Origin: Lutibacter citreus
GTDB taxonomy: Bacteria > Bacteroidota > Bacteroidia > Flavobacteriales > Flavobacteriaceae
Length of the DNA: 64,000 nucleotides
Direction of reading: 5' to 3'
NCBI RefSeq assembly: GCF_003260195.1
Contig: NZ_QEIH01000003.1
Coordinates: 248,001 to 312,000, forward strand
The translations under genes were made by a program, and so were the position numbers. Below the pieces are notes generated by a model. The model was not told the origin of the DNA and did not search any database. It was given only the letters and a program-made list of their open reading frames with translations. Positions 25,679-35,566 of the stretch are shown here, one piece after another; position 1 is the first letter of the stretch, and each line of letters begins with the position of its first letter.

Positions 25679-27229
25679 ATGGAGAAAAAGGAAATAAGTG
25701 AAAAACAACCAATTTCAGCTGTTGAAATTGAAAAATGTATTCATGTATTAGAACAATTAGTAACTAATACAGATCAAATTTTTGATATTCCTAAGGAACA
25801 AAGAACAGCCTTAATTAAAGCAGCTGGATTATTTTCTAGACCAAGTAGAGAAGAATTTTCAAGAAGAAAGAAGGATGGAAAAAAAGCTTTAAAAAGAAAA
25901 AAAGCAGCTAGAGATAGACATGCTCGTAAAGAAACAGGAATTAGAAGTGCTCGTGAATCTGCAGTGTTTGAAGCTCCTAAATTGTTAAATGTAGCAGATT
26001 TAACAGCTAAAAAAGAACTAGAATTAGAGTCTCCAAGAAATTGTTATGTTTGTAAAGCCTTGTTTACAAAACTTCATCACTTTTACGACACAATGTGTAC
26101 CGAATGTGGTGATTTTAATTACGCAAAACGTTTTCAAACAGCAGATGTTAAAGGACAAGTTGCAGTTATTACTGGTTCACGTTTAAAAATAGGATATCAT
26201 ATTACTTTAATGCTTTTACGAGGTGGTGCTACTGTAGTTGCAACAACTCGTTTCCCTGTAGATTCTGCATTACGTTTTTCTAAGGAAGAAGATTTTATGG
26301 AATGGGGACATCGTTTAAAAATTCATGGGTTGGATTTACGTCATATTCCTAGTGTTGAGATTTTCTGTAATTTTATTGAGCAGAAATATGATAAATTAGA
26401 TATTCTTATTAATAATGCAGCTCAAACTGTAAGGCGACCAGCAGGATTTTATCAACATTTAATGCTAAATGAAGATCGTCCAATAGAATCGTTACCTCAG
26501 TTTGCAAAAGAATTATTGTTTGACCACGCAAATTGTTTAGAGGAATTAAAGGTGTTAACTTCTGGAGCTTCTTCAAATAAAAATATGCCGGTTACTTGGC
26601 ACGGTCCAGAACCAGGAATTGGATTAAGAGCATCAGCTAAGTTATCTCAAATTCCTTATAGTTTTGATAATACACTTGTTGCTAAGGAAGTGTTTCCTGA
26701 TGGTGAATTAGATGCAGATTTACAACAAGTAGATTTAAGAAAAACAAATAGTTGGCGTTTAAAATTAGGTGAAATTGAAACTACAGAAATGATTGAAGTA
26801 CAGTTAGTTAATTCTGTAGCTCCATTTGTTTTATGTAATCGTCTTTCTGAATTAATGAAAAAAGAAAACACCGGTCAAAAGCATATTATAAATGTATCTG
26901 CAATGGAAGGGAAGTTTCATACTTTTTTCAAAGAAGCAAGACATCCGCATACAAATATGGCAAAAGCAGCTTTAAATATGTTAACACATACTTCTTCAGG
27001 TGCTTTGGCTAAACACGGAATTTATATGAATGCAGTAGATACTGGTTGGGTTACAGATGAAGATCCTGCAGAATTATCTAAGAAAAAACAAGAATTGCAT
27101 GATTTTCAGCCTCCGTTAGATATTGTTGATGGAGCAGCACGTGTTATGGATCCTTTATTTGATGGTATTAATACTGGTAAACATTGGTGTGGTAAATTTT
27201 TAAAAGATTACAAACCAATTAGTTGGTAA
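25679..27229 (+). CDS. SDR-family protein with N-terminal zinc-ribbon extension
   Basis: A 516-aa protein, twice the usual SDR length. Residues 55-95 are very basic. Residues 122-143 carry CYVC and CTEC (Cys122, 125, 140, 143), a zinc-ribbon-like pair. The Rossmann SDR domain begins about 158 with [12 protein letters not shown] (TGxxxxxG) and has [13 protein letters not shown] (NNAA). At the active site the Ser is present (NVSAMEGKF) but the Tyr of YxxxK is replaced: TNMAK, with Thr425 and Lys429. The family is conserved enough to be a deliberate variant, yet classical reductase chemistry is doubtful. No operon partner. Confidence 0.8.
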   Translation: MEKKEISEKQPISAVEIEKCIHVLEQLVTNTDQIFDIPKEQRTALIKAAGLFSRPSREEFSRRKKDGKKALKRKKAARDRHARKETGIRSARESAVFEAPKLLNVADLTAKKELELESPRNCYVCKALFTKLHHFYDTMCTECGDFNYAKRFQTADVKGQVAVITGSRLKIGYHITLMLLRGGATVVATTRFPVDSALRFSKEEDFMEWGHRLKIHGLDLRHIPSVEIFCNFIEQKYDKLDILINNAAQTVRRPAGFYQHLMLNEDRPIESLPQFAKELLFDHANCLEELKVLTSGASSNKNMPVTWHGPEPGIGLRASAKLSQIPYSFDNTLVAKEVFPDGELDADLQQVDLRKTNSWRLKLGEIETTEMIEVQLVNSVAPFVLCNRLSELMKKENTGQKHIINVSAMEGKFHTFFKEARHPHTNMAKAALNMLTHTSSGALAKHGIYMNAVDTGWVTDEDPAELSKKKQELHDFQPPLDIVDGAARVMDPLFDGINTGKHWCGKFLKDYKPISW

Positions 27230-27318
27230 TGTTGAATTGAACTTATTAACTCATTGTTTTTAAATTAATAAAAATTAAGAATAAAACGCATTGTAACAGT
27301 AACTTATAAAAGTGTGGT

Positions 27319-27326
27319 TATCTTTG
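27319..27326 (+). promoter_or_regulatory. Candidate -7 box for the DEAD-box gene
   Basis: TATCTTTG fits TAnnTTTG. The upstream in-frame ATG at 27312 precedes it, so translation must start at 27342. Confidence 0.5.
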
Positions 27327-27341
27327 CAAAAAATATATTTT

Positions 27342-28673
27342 ATGTCAAAAAAGTTTTCTGATTTAGGTATTAACCAAGAATTACAACAAAGTTTAGTCGA
27401 TTTAAAAATTTCTGTTCCAACAGATGTTCAAGAAAAGACGATACCACTTATTTTAAATGAAACAAAAGATATAGTAGCTTTAGCTAAAACAGGTACTGGT
27501 AAAACAGCCGCTTTTGGTTTGCCTTTATTACAGTTAATTGACATAGAAAATCCGGTTGTTCAGGCAATAATATTAGCGCCAACGCGTGAGTTAGGTCAGC
27601 AAATTCATTCAAATTTAGTTTCTTTTGCAACGCATAGTCCATCCATATCTATTGTGCCACTTTTTGGGGGAATTCCTATTAAACCTCAAATTGAAAGTTT
27701 AAAAAACACTGCGCACGTTTTAGTTGCAACACCAGGACGTTTAGTAGATTTAATTAAACGAAATGAAATTAATGTTAAAAGCTTACAATATTTAGTTTTA
27801 GATGAAGCTGATGAAATGGTAAGCGCTTTAAAAGAAGATTTAGATACTATAATTGCTGAAATTCCAAAAAAACGAAGAACATTATTGTTTACGGCAACAA
27901 TGCCTGGAACGATAAAACAATTGGTTCAAAATTATATGTCTAAACATGTAATTCAAGTTGAGGCAGATATGGCAACCATGGGCCATCAAGGTATTGAACA
28001 TGAGTATGTTGTTGTTAAACCTATTGAAAAACTTGAAGTGTTACTTCATTTTTTAAATTCAAAAGAAGGAGAAAGAGGAATTATTTTTTGTAAAACAAAA
28101 GCAGCTGTAAATAAATTAGCAAAAAACTTAGCCATTAATAAATTTTCATCAGGCGCCATTCATGGTAGTTTAACTCAAGGAATTCGTGATAGAATTATGG
28201 GGCAGTTTAGAGAAGGTTATATAGATATTTTAGTAGCTACAGATTTGGCCGCTAGAGGTATTGATGTAAAAGAAATTTCATATGTGGTAAACTATCATTT
28301 ACCAGACGCTTATGATACGTATGTTCATAGAAGTGGCCGTACAGCTAGAGCAGGTGCTAAAGGATTTTCATTAACAATTTTACAAAAAGAAGAAGTTGAA
28401 GAGATTGCAAATTTTGAAAAAGAATTAGGAATTGTTTTTAAAGAGTTTAAAAAAGCTGATGCACAAAGTATAGAAGATAATAATACTTTACTGTGGGCTA
28501 AAAAAATATTTAAAACAAAACCTAATCGTGCTATTCCAGAGCAATTAAAACAAAAAGTAAGAACGATATTTCATCATTTAACCAAGGAAGAGTTAATAGA
28601 AAAAATTCTGGCTACTCATTTGGCTCAAACTAATATTGGAAATCCGAAAAAAGAAGATTCTAAAAAGAAATAA
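27342..28673 (+). CDS. DEAD-box RNA helicase
   Basis: A 443-aa RhlE/CshA-like helicase read from ATG 27342 (MSKKFSDLGI). Q motif region FSDLGINQELQQSL, AKTGTGKT (48-55), PTRELGQQ (Ib region), TPGRLVDL, DEAD (154-157), TAT (184-186), RGIDVKEI and HRSGRTAR (motif VI) are all present. A short lysine-rich tail follows the core. It likely remodels RNA in ribosome assembly or decay. Single gene. Confidence 0.93.
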   Translation: MSKKFSDLGINQELQQSLVDLKISVPTDVQEKTIPLILNETKDIVALAKTGTGKTAAFGLPLLQLIDIENPVVQAIILAPTRELGQQIHSNLVSFATHSPSISIVPLFGGIPIKPQIESLKNTAHVLVATPGRLVDLIKRNEINVKSLQYLVLDEADEMVSALKEDLDTIIAEIPKKRRTLLFTATMPGTIKQLVQNYMSKHVIQVEADMATMGHQGIEHEYVVVKPIEKLEVLLHFLNSKEGERGIIFCKTKAAVNKLAKNLAINKFSSGAIHGSLTQGIRDRIMGQFREGYIDILVATDLAARGIDVKEISYVVNYHLPDAYDTYVHRSGRTARAGAKGFSLTILQKEEVEEIANFEKELGIVFKEFKKADAQSIEDNNTLLWAKKIFKTKPNRAIPEQLKQKVRTIFHHLTKEELIEKILATHLAQTNIGNPKKEDSKKK

Positions 28674-28944
28674 TAGCTTTTTAAGCTTATTAGATATTAA
28701 AATCACATAATGACATACGTTAGTTTATTAAATATTAAGGCTAATTTTATTAGAGTGTTTAATATAGGTATATTATTAATAATTAGGAATTAAACAAATT
28801 GTTTAACTAAAAGAAGCTGTATACTAATATACTTGGGCTTTGCTAAGTAAACTGACTAAAAGTAATATTTAATATTTTTAGTTAATTCATTGTTTGTTTT
28901 GGTTTTATATTTTAAGTTTACAACCCCTTAAAATTTAACCCTAA

Positions 28945-30411
28945 ATGAAAATTCTTCCTTTTTTAATAATATTTTGCGCTATAAATTCTTTTTCTCAAGT
29001 TGGTATAAATACAGATACACCAGATGCATCTTCTATATTAGATGTTACTAGCTCTGATAAAGGTATTTTAGTTCCACGAATTAGTTTATTATCAACAACA
29101 GATAAAACTACAATTACAGCACCTTTAACTAGTTTATTAATTTATAATACCGCTTCTGTTTCAGATGTAAAACCAGGATATTATTATTGGAATGGATTAG
29201 AGTGGTCTCAAATAGCAACTACTAAAACTGTTGATAATGCTTGGAGTACCTTAGGAACTTCAGGAACGGATGATACCGTAAATTTTATTGGTACTACAGA
29301 TGATGAAGATTTAGTTTTTAAACGCAATAACATTCCTGCTGGTGTTTTAGGATCTAGCAATGCTGCTTTTGGTGTTTTATCTTTAGCTTCTAATACTTCA
29401 GGCTATGATAATGCAAGTATAGGACTTAATTCACTACGGTTTAATACAGAAGGACATAGCAATACTGCATTAGGAAAAGATGCACTTTTATCAAATGGAA
29501 CAGGAAGCTCTAATACCGCAACTGGTGTTGGTTCGTTGTCGGGTAATACAACAGGAAGTAGTAATACTGCAAATGGTTCGTTTTCACTTGCAGCTAATAA
29601 TACAGGAACTAATAATACTGCTGTTGGTTCATTTTCTCTTAATAAAAATAATTTAGGGAATGACAATACAGCAATAGGATATAATTCGCTTACGCAAAAT
29701 ACAGAAGGAATACAGAATACAGCAAGTGGTGCTTACTCTCTTTTTGATAACCTTAAAGGAAATAACAATACAGCAAGTGGTTATAATTCTCTTAGCTATA
29801 ATAAAACAGGAGCTAATAATACAGCAATGGGGTCTGGTGCTCTTAATAATTTAGTTAACCTTTCCGGAAATAATAATACAGCATTGGGATACAATGCTTT
29901 AATTACTAATACAACAGGAAGTAATAATACAGCAATTGGATATAATGCTAATGTACCAGATGGAGCATTAGACAATCAAGTACGTATCGGTAATGCAGAT
30001 GTTACCTATGCAGGTGTGCAAGTAGGGTGGACCGTTACTTCTGATAGAAGATTGAAAAATACCATTGAAGATTCTGATTTAGGCTTAGATTTTATAAACC
30101 AATTAAGACCAGTATCTTATTACCGAAATAACGATAAACATAATAAGCTAGAATATGGTTTTATAGCACAAGAATTAAAAGAAGCCTTAAAAAATAGCAG
30201 TTCAAAAACTAACGGAATTATAACCGAAGATACAGAAGGTATGTTAAGTGTTAGATATAATGATTTAATGTCTCCAATGGTTAAAGCTATTCAAGAACAA
30301 AATAAAGAGATTGAACTATTAAAGTCAGAAAATGAAACTTTAAAATTAAAGCAGCTTTCTATTGAAAACGAGTTAAAAGAGATTAAAAGCTTATTATTAA
30401 ATAAGCAATAA
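28945..30411 (+). CDS. Secreted tail-fibre-like protein with S74 chaperone domain
   Basis: A 488-aa exported protein with a signal peptide (cleavage after NSFSQ, about residue 18). A run of about eight to ten NTA-x-G-x2-SL-x2-N repeats of about 24 residues (about 150-345) matches the trimeric beta-helix repeats of phage tail fibres. The C-terminus is a peptidase S74/intramolecular chaperone domain: TSDRRLKNTIED with Ser366/Asp367 as the self-cleavage site, then a coiled coil (445-485). Such proteins trimerise on cell surfaces in Bacteroidota and act as adhesins. It has no prophage genes nearby. Confidence 0.85.
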   Translation: MKILPFLIIFCAINSFSQVGINTDTPDASSILDVTSSDKGILVPRISLLSTTDKTTITAPLTSLLIYNTASVSDVKPGYYYWNGLEWSQIATTKTVDNAWSTLGTSGTDDTVNFIGTTDDEDLVFKRNNIPAGVLGSSNAAFGVLSLASNTSGYDNASIGLNSLRFNTEGHSNTALGKDALLSNGTGSSNTATGVGSLSGNTTGSSNTANGSFSLAANNTGTNNTAVGSFSLNKNNLGNDNTAIGYNSLTQNTEGIQNTASGAYSLFDNLKGNNNTASGYNSLSYNKTGANNTAMGSGALNNLVNLSGNNNTALGYNALITNTTGSNNTAIGYNANVPDGALDNQVRIGNADVTYAGVQVGWTVTSDRRLKNTIEDSDLGLDFINQLRPVSYYRNNDKHNKLEYGFIAQELKEALKNSSSKTNGIITEDTEGMLSVRYNDLMSPMVKAIQEQNKEIELLKSENETLKLKQLSIENELKEIKSLLLNKQ

Positions 30412-30526
30412 TTAAATCTTTATTTTTTCAATATTAAAGGTGAAAATAAGTAATCAGCTTTATCAATTAAGCTGTTAAATCCATTTTTATATTATCTAAT
30501 AAATTGGAATTAATAACTTAAATTTA

Positions 30527-31426
30527 CTAAGCAAAAATTGTTGAAGTACAAGATAAATCTCTTTTTAATAACATATACTCACCATTGTTTTTAAACTCAC
30601 GTATAGATTTGCCGGCGTAGCGTTTAAAAGTTTTAGAAAGATGACTAACATCTGTAAAGCCTAATTCATCTGCAATCTGTGTAAGTGTAAAATCTGAATT
30701 TAATAACCGTATTTCAACCAATTTAAGTTTAGCTTTAATAATGTATTCTCGTAAAGACATATGAACTTGTTTCTTGAAATATTCACTAACATAGGTTGGT
30801 GACATCATAAAAACATCAGCTAAATTTTCAACTTTAAGTAACTCGGTTTTATCAATGTTTTCATTAATATAGGTTAGCATTTTTGTAATTCTATCATCAG
30901 CATTATTCTTAGATAATTCAAAATAACTACTTTTTTTAATATTTCGTATTAACACCTCTAAAATACTCGTCATTAAACTGGTTACCAGATTAATAGATTC
31001 TTCTCCATAATTTCTAGATTCTTGTAAAATCATACCAATTAAACTTTCTAAATGATTTCTATCTATATCATTTTTTATAATATCTCCAGGTAATTGGTTG
31101 TAGTTAGACAAAATATAAGAAGCTTCTTTAAACCATTCATTTCTATCAATAGTAATTCTGTTTATATTTTTAAAGAAAGAGTCTGTAAACTTTAAAAACA
31201 CAAATTTTGTAGGTTTTTCTATAGTGAAAGAATGACATTTTAATGGTGGTAATAAAAAGATGCTATCTTTACTATATCTATAGTCGTTATAGTTTATGCA
31301 TTGGGTACCAGCACCTTCTTTTATTAAAACCAATTCAAAAAAGTTATTTTTAACAGGCCGTTGTTTCCATTCTGTTAATTCAATTTCTTGTATTTCAAAA
31401 GGTTTATAAGCTTCAATTACTTGCAT
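30527..31426 (-). CDS. AraC-family transcriptional regulator
   Basis: A 299-aa protein with an N-terminal cupin-like sensor domain (about 10-110, KPFEIQEIELTEW and FLLPPLKCHSF) and a C-terminal AraC double helix-turn-helix (LLNSDFTLTQIADELGFTDV and HLSKTFKRYAGKSIREF). It diverges from the ABM/aldo-keto reductase/redoxin operon at 31649 and is the probable regulator of it. Confidence 0.9.
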   Translation of the reverse strand: MQVIEAYKPFEIQEIELTEWKQRPVKNNFFELVLIKEGAGTQCINYNDYRYSKDSIFLLPPLKCHSFTIEKPTKFVFLKFTDSFFKNINRITIDRNEWFKEASYILSNYNQLPGDIIKNDIDRNHLESLIGMILQESRNYGEESINLVTSLMTSILEVLIRNIKKSSYFELSKNNADDRITKMLTYINENIDKTELLKVENLADVFMMSPTYVSEYFKKQVHMSLREYIIKAKLKLVEIRLLNSDFTLTQIADELGFTDVSHLSKTFKRYAGKSIREFKNNGEYMLLKRDLSCTSTIFA

Positions 31427-31560
31427 TTTACTAAGTTTTAATAAATATTTAAGGCTAAATTAAATAAAAAAGAATTATGAATCCATAATTTTGCGTGATA
31501 AACCTTTAAATGTACATGATTATCCATTTATTGTACCAAAAAAGTATAGAGTTGTGTGGG

Positions 31561-31568
31561 TAACTTTG
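31561..31568 (+). promoter_or_regulatory. Candidate -7 box for the ABM operon
   Basis: TAACTTTG fits TAnnTTTG, 80 nt before ATG 31649. A TTG is 27 nt upstream, slightly far. Confidence 0.4.
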
Positions 31569-31648
31569 CAATAAATTAAATAAACCTAAAAGAAGTAAAG
31601 ATTAAAGTGTTAATAAACTTCTTAGATTAAGATAAAAACACAAGAAAT

Positions 31649-31948
31649 ATGAAAAAATCTTATTTAACAATAGTAGCAAGAATTTTAGTAAAGGAAGAAT
31701 ATAAAGAGTTTGTAAAAGCTGAATTACTAAAATTATTAGATGTAACCAGAGCAGAGGAAGGTAATATTAGTTATGATCTTAACCAAGATAATGAAAACCC
31801 TAACTCCTTTTTACTTTATGAAAGATGGGTTAATCGTGAACTTTGGCAAAAACATATGGGAAATAAATATTTAGCTCATTATTTAAAAGTTACAGATGGT
31901 AAAGTAGACGAGTTTGTTTTAAGTGAAATGACAGAAATTGTAAATTAA
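31649..31948 (+). CDS. ABM-domain monooxygenase-like protein
   Basis: A 99-aa single ABM domain: TIVARILVKEEYKEFVKAEL, EEGNISYDLNQDNENP and YERWVNRELWQKHM. Same family as 24484. First gene of an operon with an aldo/keto reductase and a redoxin, divergent from the AraC gene. Confidence 0.85.
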   Translation: MKKSYLTIVARILVKEEYKEFVKAELLKLLDVTRAEEGNISYDLNQDNENPNSFLLYERWVNRELWQKHMGNKYLAHYLKVTDGKVDEFVLSEMTEIVN

Positions 31949-32036
31949 ATGTCATTTTATTTCTGGATTATTGCAAGAACATGAAAAAATAGGTTGGTTT
32001 TTACGCAGCCATTTAAAATAGATTAAAAGAATAAAA

Positions 32037-32981
32037 ATGAAAAAAGTAAAAATAGGAAATACAGATTTAGAAGTCTCTCGTATAAATTTTGGAGGAAATG
32101 TTTTTGGTTGGACATTAGATGAAAAAGAATCTTTTAAAATATTAGATGCTTTTGAGGCTGCTGGTTTTAATTTTATAGATACAGCAGATACCTACAGCTG
32201 GTGGGTAAATGGAGTTGGAGGGCAATCGGAAACTATTATAGGTAATTGGATGAAAGCTCGTGGTAACAGAGACAAAACGGTTATTGCTACCAAAGTTGGT
32301 TCAGAAACCAAAGAGCACCCTAATGATATTAGTAAAAAGCATATTTTAAAGTCGGTTGATGAGTCTTTAAAACGTCTTCAAACCGATTATATAGATTTAT
32401 ATTATACCCATTTTGATGATGAAGTAACTCCTGTAGAAGAGACTTTATCTGCTTATGACGAAGTTATAAAAGCAGGGAAAGTGCGTCATATTGCAGCTTC
32501 AAATTTATCACCAGCACGTTTATTGGAATCTTTTAAAGTTTCTGAAGAAAACAACCTACCTAAATATGTGGCTTTACAACCGCATTATAATCTGGTAGAA
32601 CGTGAAAATTATGAAACTAAATATGCAGATATTGTAGCTAAATATGGATTAAGTGTTATGACTTATTACTCTTTAGCAAGTGGATTTTTAACTGGTAAAT
32701 ACCGATCTGAATCTGATTTAGGTAAAAGTGTACGTGGTGAAGGTGCTAAACAGTATTTAAATGCAAAAGGTTTAGTTGTTATTAATGCATTAGATACCGT
32801 ATCGGCAAAACATAGTAGCAAACCAGCAACCGTAGCTTTGGCTTGGTTATTGGCTCAACCACACATTGCAGCACCAATTGTTAGCGCTACAAGTGAACAC
32901 CAATTACAAACGTTATTTGATGCACCAAAATTGAATTTGGATACTGAAGATTTAGAGCTATTAGAAAAAGCTAGTAAATAA
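32037..32981 (+). CDS. Aldo/keto reductase
   Basis: A 314-aa NADP-dependent AKR. NFIDTADTYSWWVNG contains the catalytic Asp/Tyr pair, VIATKVGS the Lys and YYTHFDDE the His of the DYKH tetrad. The YhdN/AKR11-like cofactor region VALAWLLAQP is present. It likely reduces aldehydes or quinoid carbonyls. Middle gene of the ABM operon, 10 nt before the redoxin gene. Confidence 0.9.
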   Translation: MKKVKIGNTDLEVSRINFGGNVFGWTLDEKESFKILDAFEAAGFNFIDTADTYSWWVNGVGGQSETIIGNWMKARGNRDKTVIATKVGSETKEHPNDISKKHILKSVDESLKRLQTDYIDLYYTHFDDEVTPVEETLSAYDEVIKAGKVRHIAASNLSPARLLESFKVSEENNLPKYVALQPHYNLVERENYETKYADIVAKYGLSVMTYYSLASGFLTGKYRSESDLGKSVRGEGAKQYLNAKGLVVINALDTVSAKHSSKPATVALAWLLAQPHIAAPIVSATSEHQLQTLFDAPKLNLDTEDLELLEKASK

Positions 32982-32991
32982 ATACTGAAAA

Positions 32992-33543
32992 ATGTCTTTA
33001 AAATTATCAAATATGATGGAATTGGGTACAAAAGCGCCTGATTTCAATTTATTAAATACTATTACAAATAAACCTGTTTCACTTTCTGAATTAAAATCTG
33101 AAATAGCTACAGTAATTATTTTTATTTGTAACCATTGTCCCTTTGTGCATCATATAAATTCAAAATTGGTGGAGGTAGCTAATACCTACCAAGCAAAAGG
33201 TATTCAGTTTGTTGCTATAAGTAGTAATGATGTTGTTAATTATCCGCAAGATGGACCAGAACATATGAGTCAGGTAGCGAAAAAAGAAGGGTATTCTTTT
33301 CCTTATTTGTATGATGTTACACAAGAAGTTGCAAAAGCATATATGGCAGAATGTACTCCAGATTTTTTTGTTTTTGATGAGAATTTAAAGTGTGTATATA
33401 GAGGCCGTTTTGATGAAACAAGACCAGGTATTGGGGAGCCAACGGGTAAAGATTTATCTACGGCTTTAGATGCTATCATTGTTGGAGGTAAAATTGATTC
33501 AGATCAAAAACCAAGTATGGGTTGTAGTATAAAATGGAAATAA
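32992..33543 (+). CDS. Thioredoxin-fold redoxin (AhpC/TSA-like)
   Basis: A 183-aa protein with a thioredoxin fold and the segment FICNHCPFVHHI carrying the redox cysteine pair CNHC. SNDVVNYPQDGPE and CTPDFFVFDE (cis-Pro region) fit the fold. No signal peptide. It probably reduces peroxides or disulfides produced during electrophile stress. Last gene of the ABM/AKR operon. Confidence 0.88.
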   Translation: MSLKLSNMMELGTKAPDFNLLNTITNKPVSLSELKSEIATVIIFICNHCPFVHHINSKLVEVANTYQAKGIQFVAISSNDVVNYPQDGPEHMSQVAKKEGYSFPYLYDVTQEVAKAYMAECTPDFFVFDENLKCVYRGRFDETRPGIGEPTGKDLSTALDAIIVGGKIDSDQKPSMGCSIKWK

Positions 33544-33661
33544 AAATATTTTAAAGAAATTATAAGTGTTTACTTATCAATAAAAATAAGTAAATATCTC
33601 ATAAGATTAGGAGGAGGTGAGTTTACTTTCTAAATTATGAAAAAAGTACATTCATAAAATA

Positions 33662-33697
33662 ATAGGGGTTAGGATTTAAATTCTAATCCCTATTTTT
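33662..33697 (+). terminator. Rho-independent terminator
   Basis: ATAGGGGTTAGGAT pairs with ATTCTAATCCCTAT (12 of 14) and is followed by TTTTTG. It ends the ABM operon. The T-run also resembles a TAnnTTTG box. Confidence 0.65.
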
Positions 33698-33716
33698 GCT
33701 AAAAAAAAGAATAATT

Positions 33717-35210
33717 TTGATATTAAAATACATTAAGAAACATTCAATTTTATCTATTTCAGTAAGTATAATTTTTAGCTGCACATTATTTGTATTCTTT
33801 GCTACTGAAGTTAGTTATAATGTTATTGAACAAGCGTCTTTATGGGTGCGTAATTATTTTGGTTATTTTTATCTTTATTTGGGTTTAGGTTGTGTTTTGG
33901 CTTTATTGGCTATAGCATTTTCTAAGTATGGAAACATTAAACTAGGGAAACCTTCTTCTAAACCAGAACATTCACTTTGGGCTTGGACAGCTATGTTATA
34001 TAGTGCAGGAATGGGATCGGGTATTTTGTTACGTGCAGTGCAAGAACCTGTTTATATGCAGCAAAACCCGCCTTATACATCTAATTTACCAGCCGAAACA
34101 TTAGCTTTAGAGTTTACTTTTTATCAATGGGGATTAACGGCTTGGGCTTTTTATGGACTTTTTGCAATGATAATTGGTTATTCGCTTTATGTAAGGAAAA
34201 AGAAAGTAAGAGTTAGCGCAACTATAGAGGATCATATTAAAAACAAAACTGTAAAAAAAGGAGTAGATATTATAACAATTATAACTACTGTTTTTGGATT
34301 AATTGCAGCAATAGGTTTGGGAACTACTCAAATTAAAGGAGGTCTTAATCATATAACCGAATCAAACCTTGGATTAATTACAACTATTTTACTTTGTATA
34401 TTTATTGGTTCTGTAGCTTGTTATTCTGCTTGGCAAGGTGTAAATAAAGGAATTAAAATATTTTCTAAATTAAATATTATAGTCACATTAGCCATTTTAA
34501 TATTTGTTTTTGTAACCAGTGATATGAGTGCTATTCTTGTATCCTTTTCAAAAGCAATTTTTTATTATATAATAGATTTTATACCTATGAGTCTTGCCAT
34601 AGGCTCTTATGATCCAGGAATAGAATTTTTAACTGGTTGGACATTTTATTATTGGGCTTTTTGGTTGTCTTGGGCTCCTTTTACCGGTATTTTTATTGCT
34701 CGTATTTCAAAAGGTAGAACTATAAGACAATTATTATTGGGTGTTTTAATAATTCCATCTATTGGTACTTTTTTTTGGTTTTCTGTTTTTGGTACATCGG
34801 CATTTAACTTAATTGAACAATGGGGTGTTTATAACAACCAATTTAATAATGTATTTTCTTCAATATTTGTTTTTTTTGAACACTATCCATACGCTACATT
34901 TTTAAACATAACATCTATTTTTTTATTAATTAGTTTTTTAATTACATCTGTAGATTCTGCGGTATTTGTATTAAGTATGTTTACAGATAATGGTTCTAAA
35001 GATCCAAATAAAACACATAGGGTAATTTGGTCTATTTTTATTTTATTGGCTACTATTGCTTTAGTGCTTTTAGGTAATATTAAAGCTAGCGTTAATGTTT
35101 TAGAGGCTGTACAACGTTTATTAATTATAACTTCACTACCATTTGCTTTTTTTATAATAATAATGTTTGGATATTTTATTAAGGATATTAAAAAAATAAA
35201 AACCAAATAG
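33717..35210 (+). CDS. BCCT-family osmolyte transporter
   Basis: A 497-aa twelve-helix transporter. SAGMGSGILLRAVQEPVYM is the BCCT glycine-rich loop region and TFYYWAFWLSWAPFTGIFIA is the conserved TM8 signature. BCCT proteins import betaine, choline or carnitine. No ATG fits: TTG at 33696 overlaps the T-run of the terminator, so TTG at 33717 is the likelier start. The last nine codons lie in the first copy of a 157-bp tandem repeat. Confidence 0.85.
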   Translation: MILKYIKKHSILSISVSIIFSCTLFVFFATEVSYNVIEQASLWVRNYFGYFYLYLGLGCVLALLAIAFSKYGNIKLGKPSSKPEHSLWAWTAMLYSAGMGSGILLRAVQEPVYMQQNPPYTSNLPAETLALEFTFYQWGLTAWAFYGLFAMIIGYSLYVRKKKVRVSATIEDHIKNKTVKKGVDIITIITTVFGLIAAIGLGTTQIKGGLNHITESNLGLITTILLCIFIGSVACYSAWQGVNKGIKIFSKLNIIVTLAILIFVFVTSDMSAILVSFSKAIFYYIIDFIPMSLAIGSYDPGIEFLTGWTFYYWAFWLSWAPFTGIFIARISKGRTIRQLLLGVLIIPSIGTFFWFSVFGTSAFNLIEQWGVYNNQFNNVFSSIFVFFEHYPYATFLNITSIFLLISFLITSVDSAVFVLSMFTDNGSKDPNKTHRVIWSIFILLATIALVLLGNIKASVNVLEAVQRLLIITSLPFAFFIIIMFGYFIKDIKKIKTK

Positions 35211-35252
35211 TTATTAATTAATTTGATTGCCCGCAATATTACATTATACGTT

Positions 35253-35340
35253 CGTCACCCTGAACTTGTTTCAGGGTCGCATGCAATAAATAGCTGTATG
35301 TTAAATAGGAATTAGATGCTGAAACAAGTTCAGCATGACG
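35253..35340. repeat. 88-bp REP-like hairpin, copy 1
   Basis: CGTCACCCTGAACTTGTTTC on the left pairs imperfectly with GAAACAAGTTCAGCATGACG on the right. Further copies lie at 35410, 35567 and 37757. Confidence 0.85.
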
Positions 35341-35409
35341 GATATTGAAAAAATAAAAACCAAATGGTCAGTAATTAAATTGTTAGCCCGCAATATTACA
35401 TTATACGTT

Positions 35410-35497
35410 CGTCACCCTGAACTTGTTTCAGGGTCGAATTCAATAAGCAGCTGTATGTCAAGTAGTAATGAGATGCTGAAACAAGTTCAGCATGACG
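35410..35497. repeat. 88-bp REP-like hairpin, copy 2
   Basis: Same arms as copy 1, with the middle changed to GAATTCAATAAGCAGC. Confidence 0.85.
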
Positions 35498-35566
35498 GAT
35501 ATTAAAAAAATAAAAACCAAATAGTCAGTAATTAAATTGATTTCCAGAAATATTACATAGTAGGTT

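Noticed and set aside
29403..29666. Minus-strand ORF in the tail-fibre gene
   Set aside because: It is the complement of the NTAxG repeat coding sequence; the repeat keeps the opposite frame open.
29400..29960. CRISPR-like array in the same gene
   Set aside because: The periodic DNA is protein-coding repeats with signal peptide and S74 domain in one frame, without identical direct repeats and unique spacers.
28945..30411. Prophage remnant
   Set aside because: Only the tail-fibre-like gene is present, with its own signal peptide; no capsid, terminase or integrase genes surround it.
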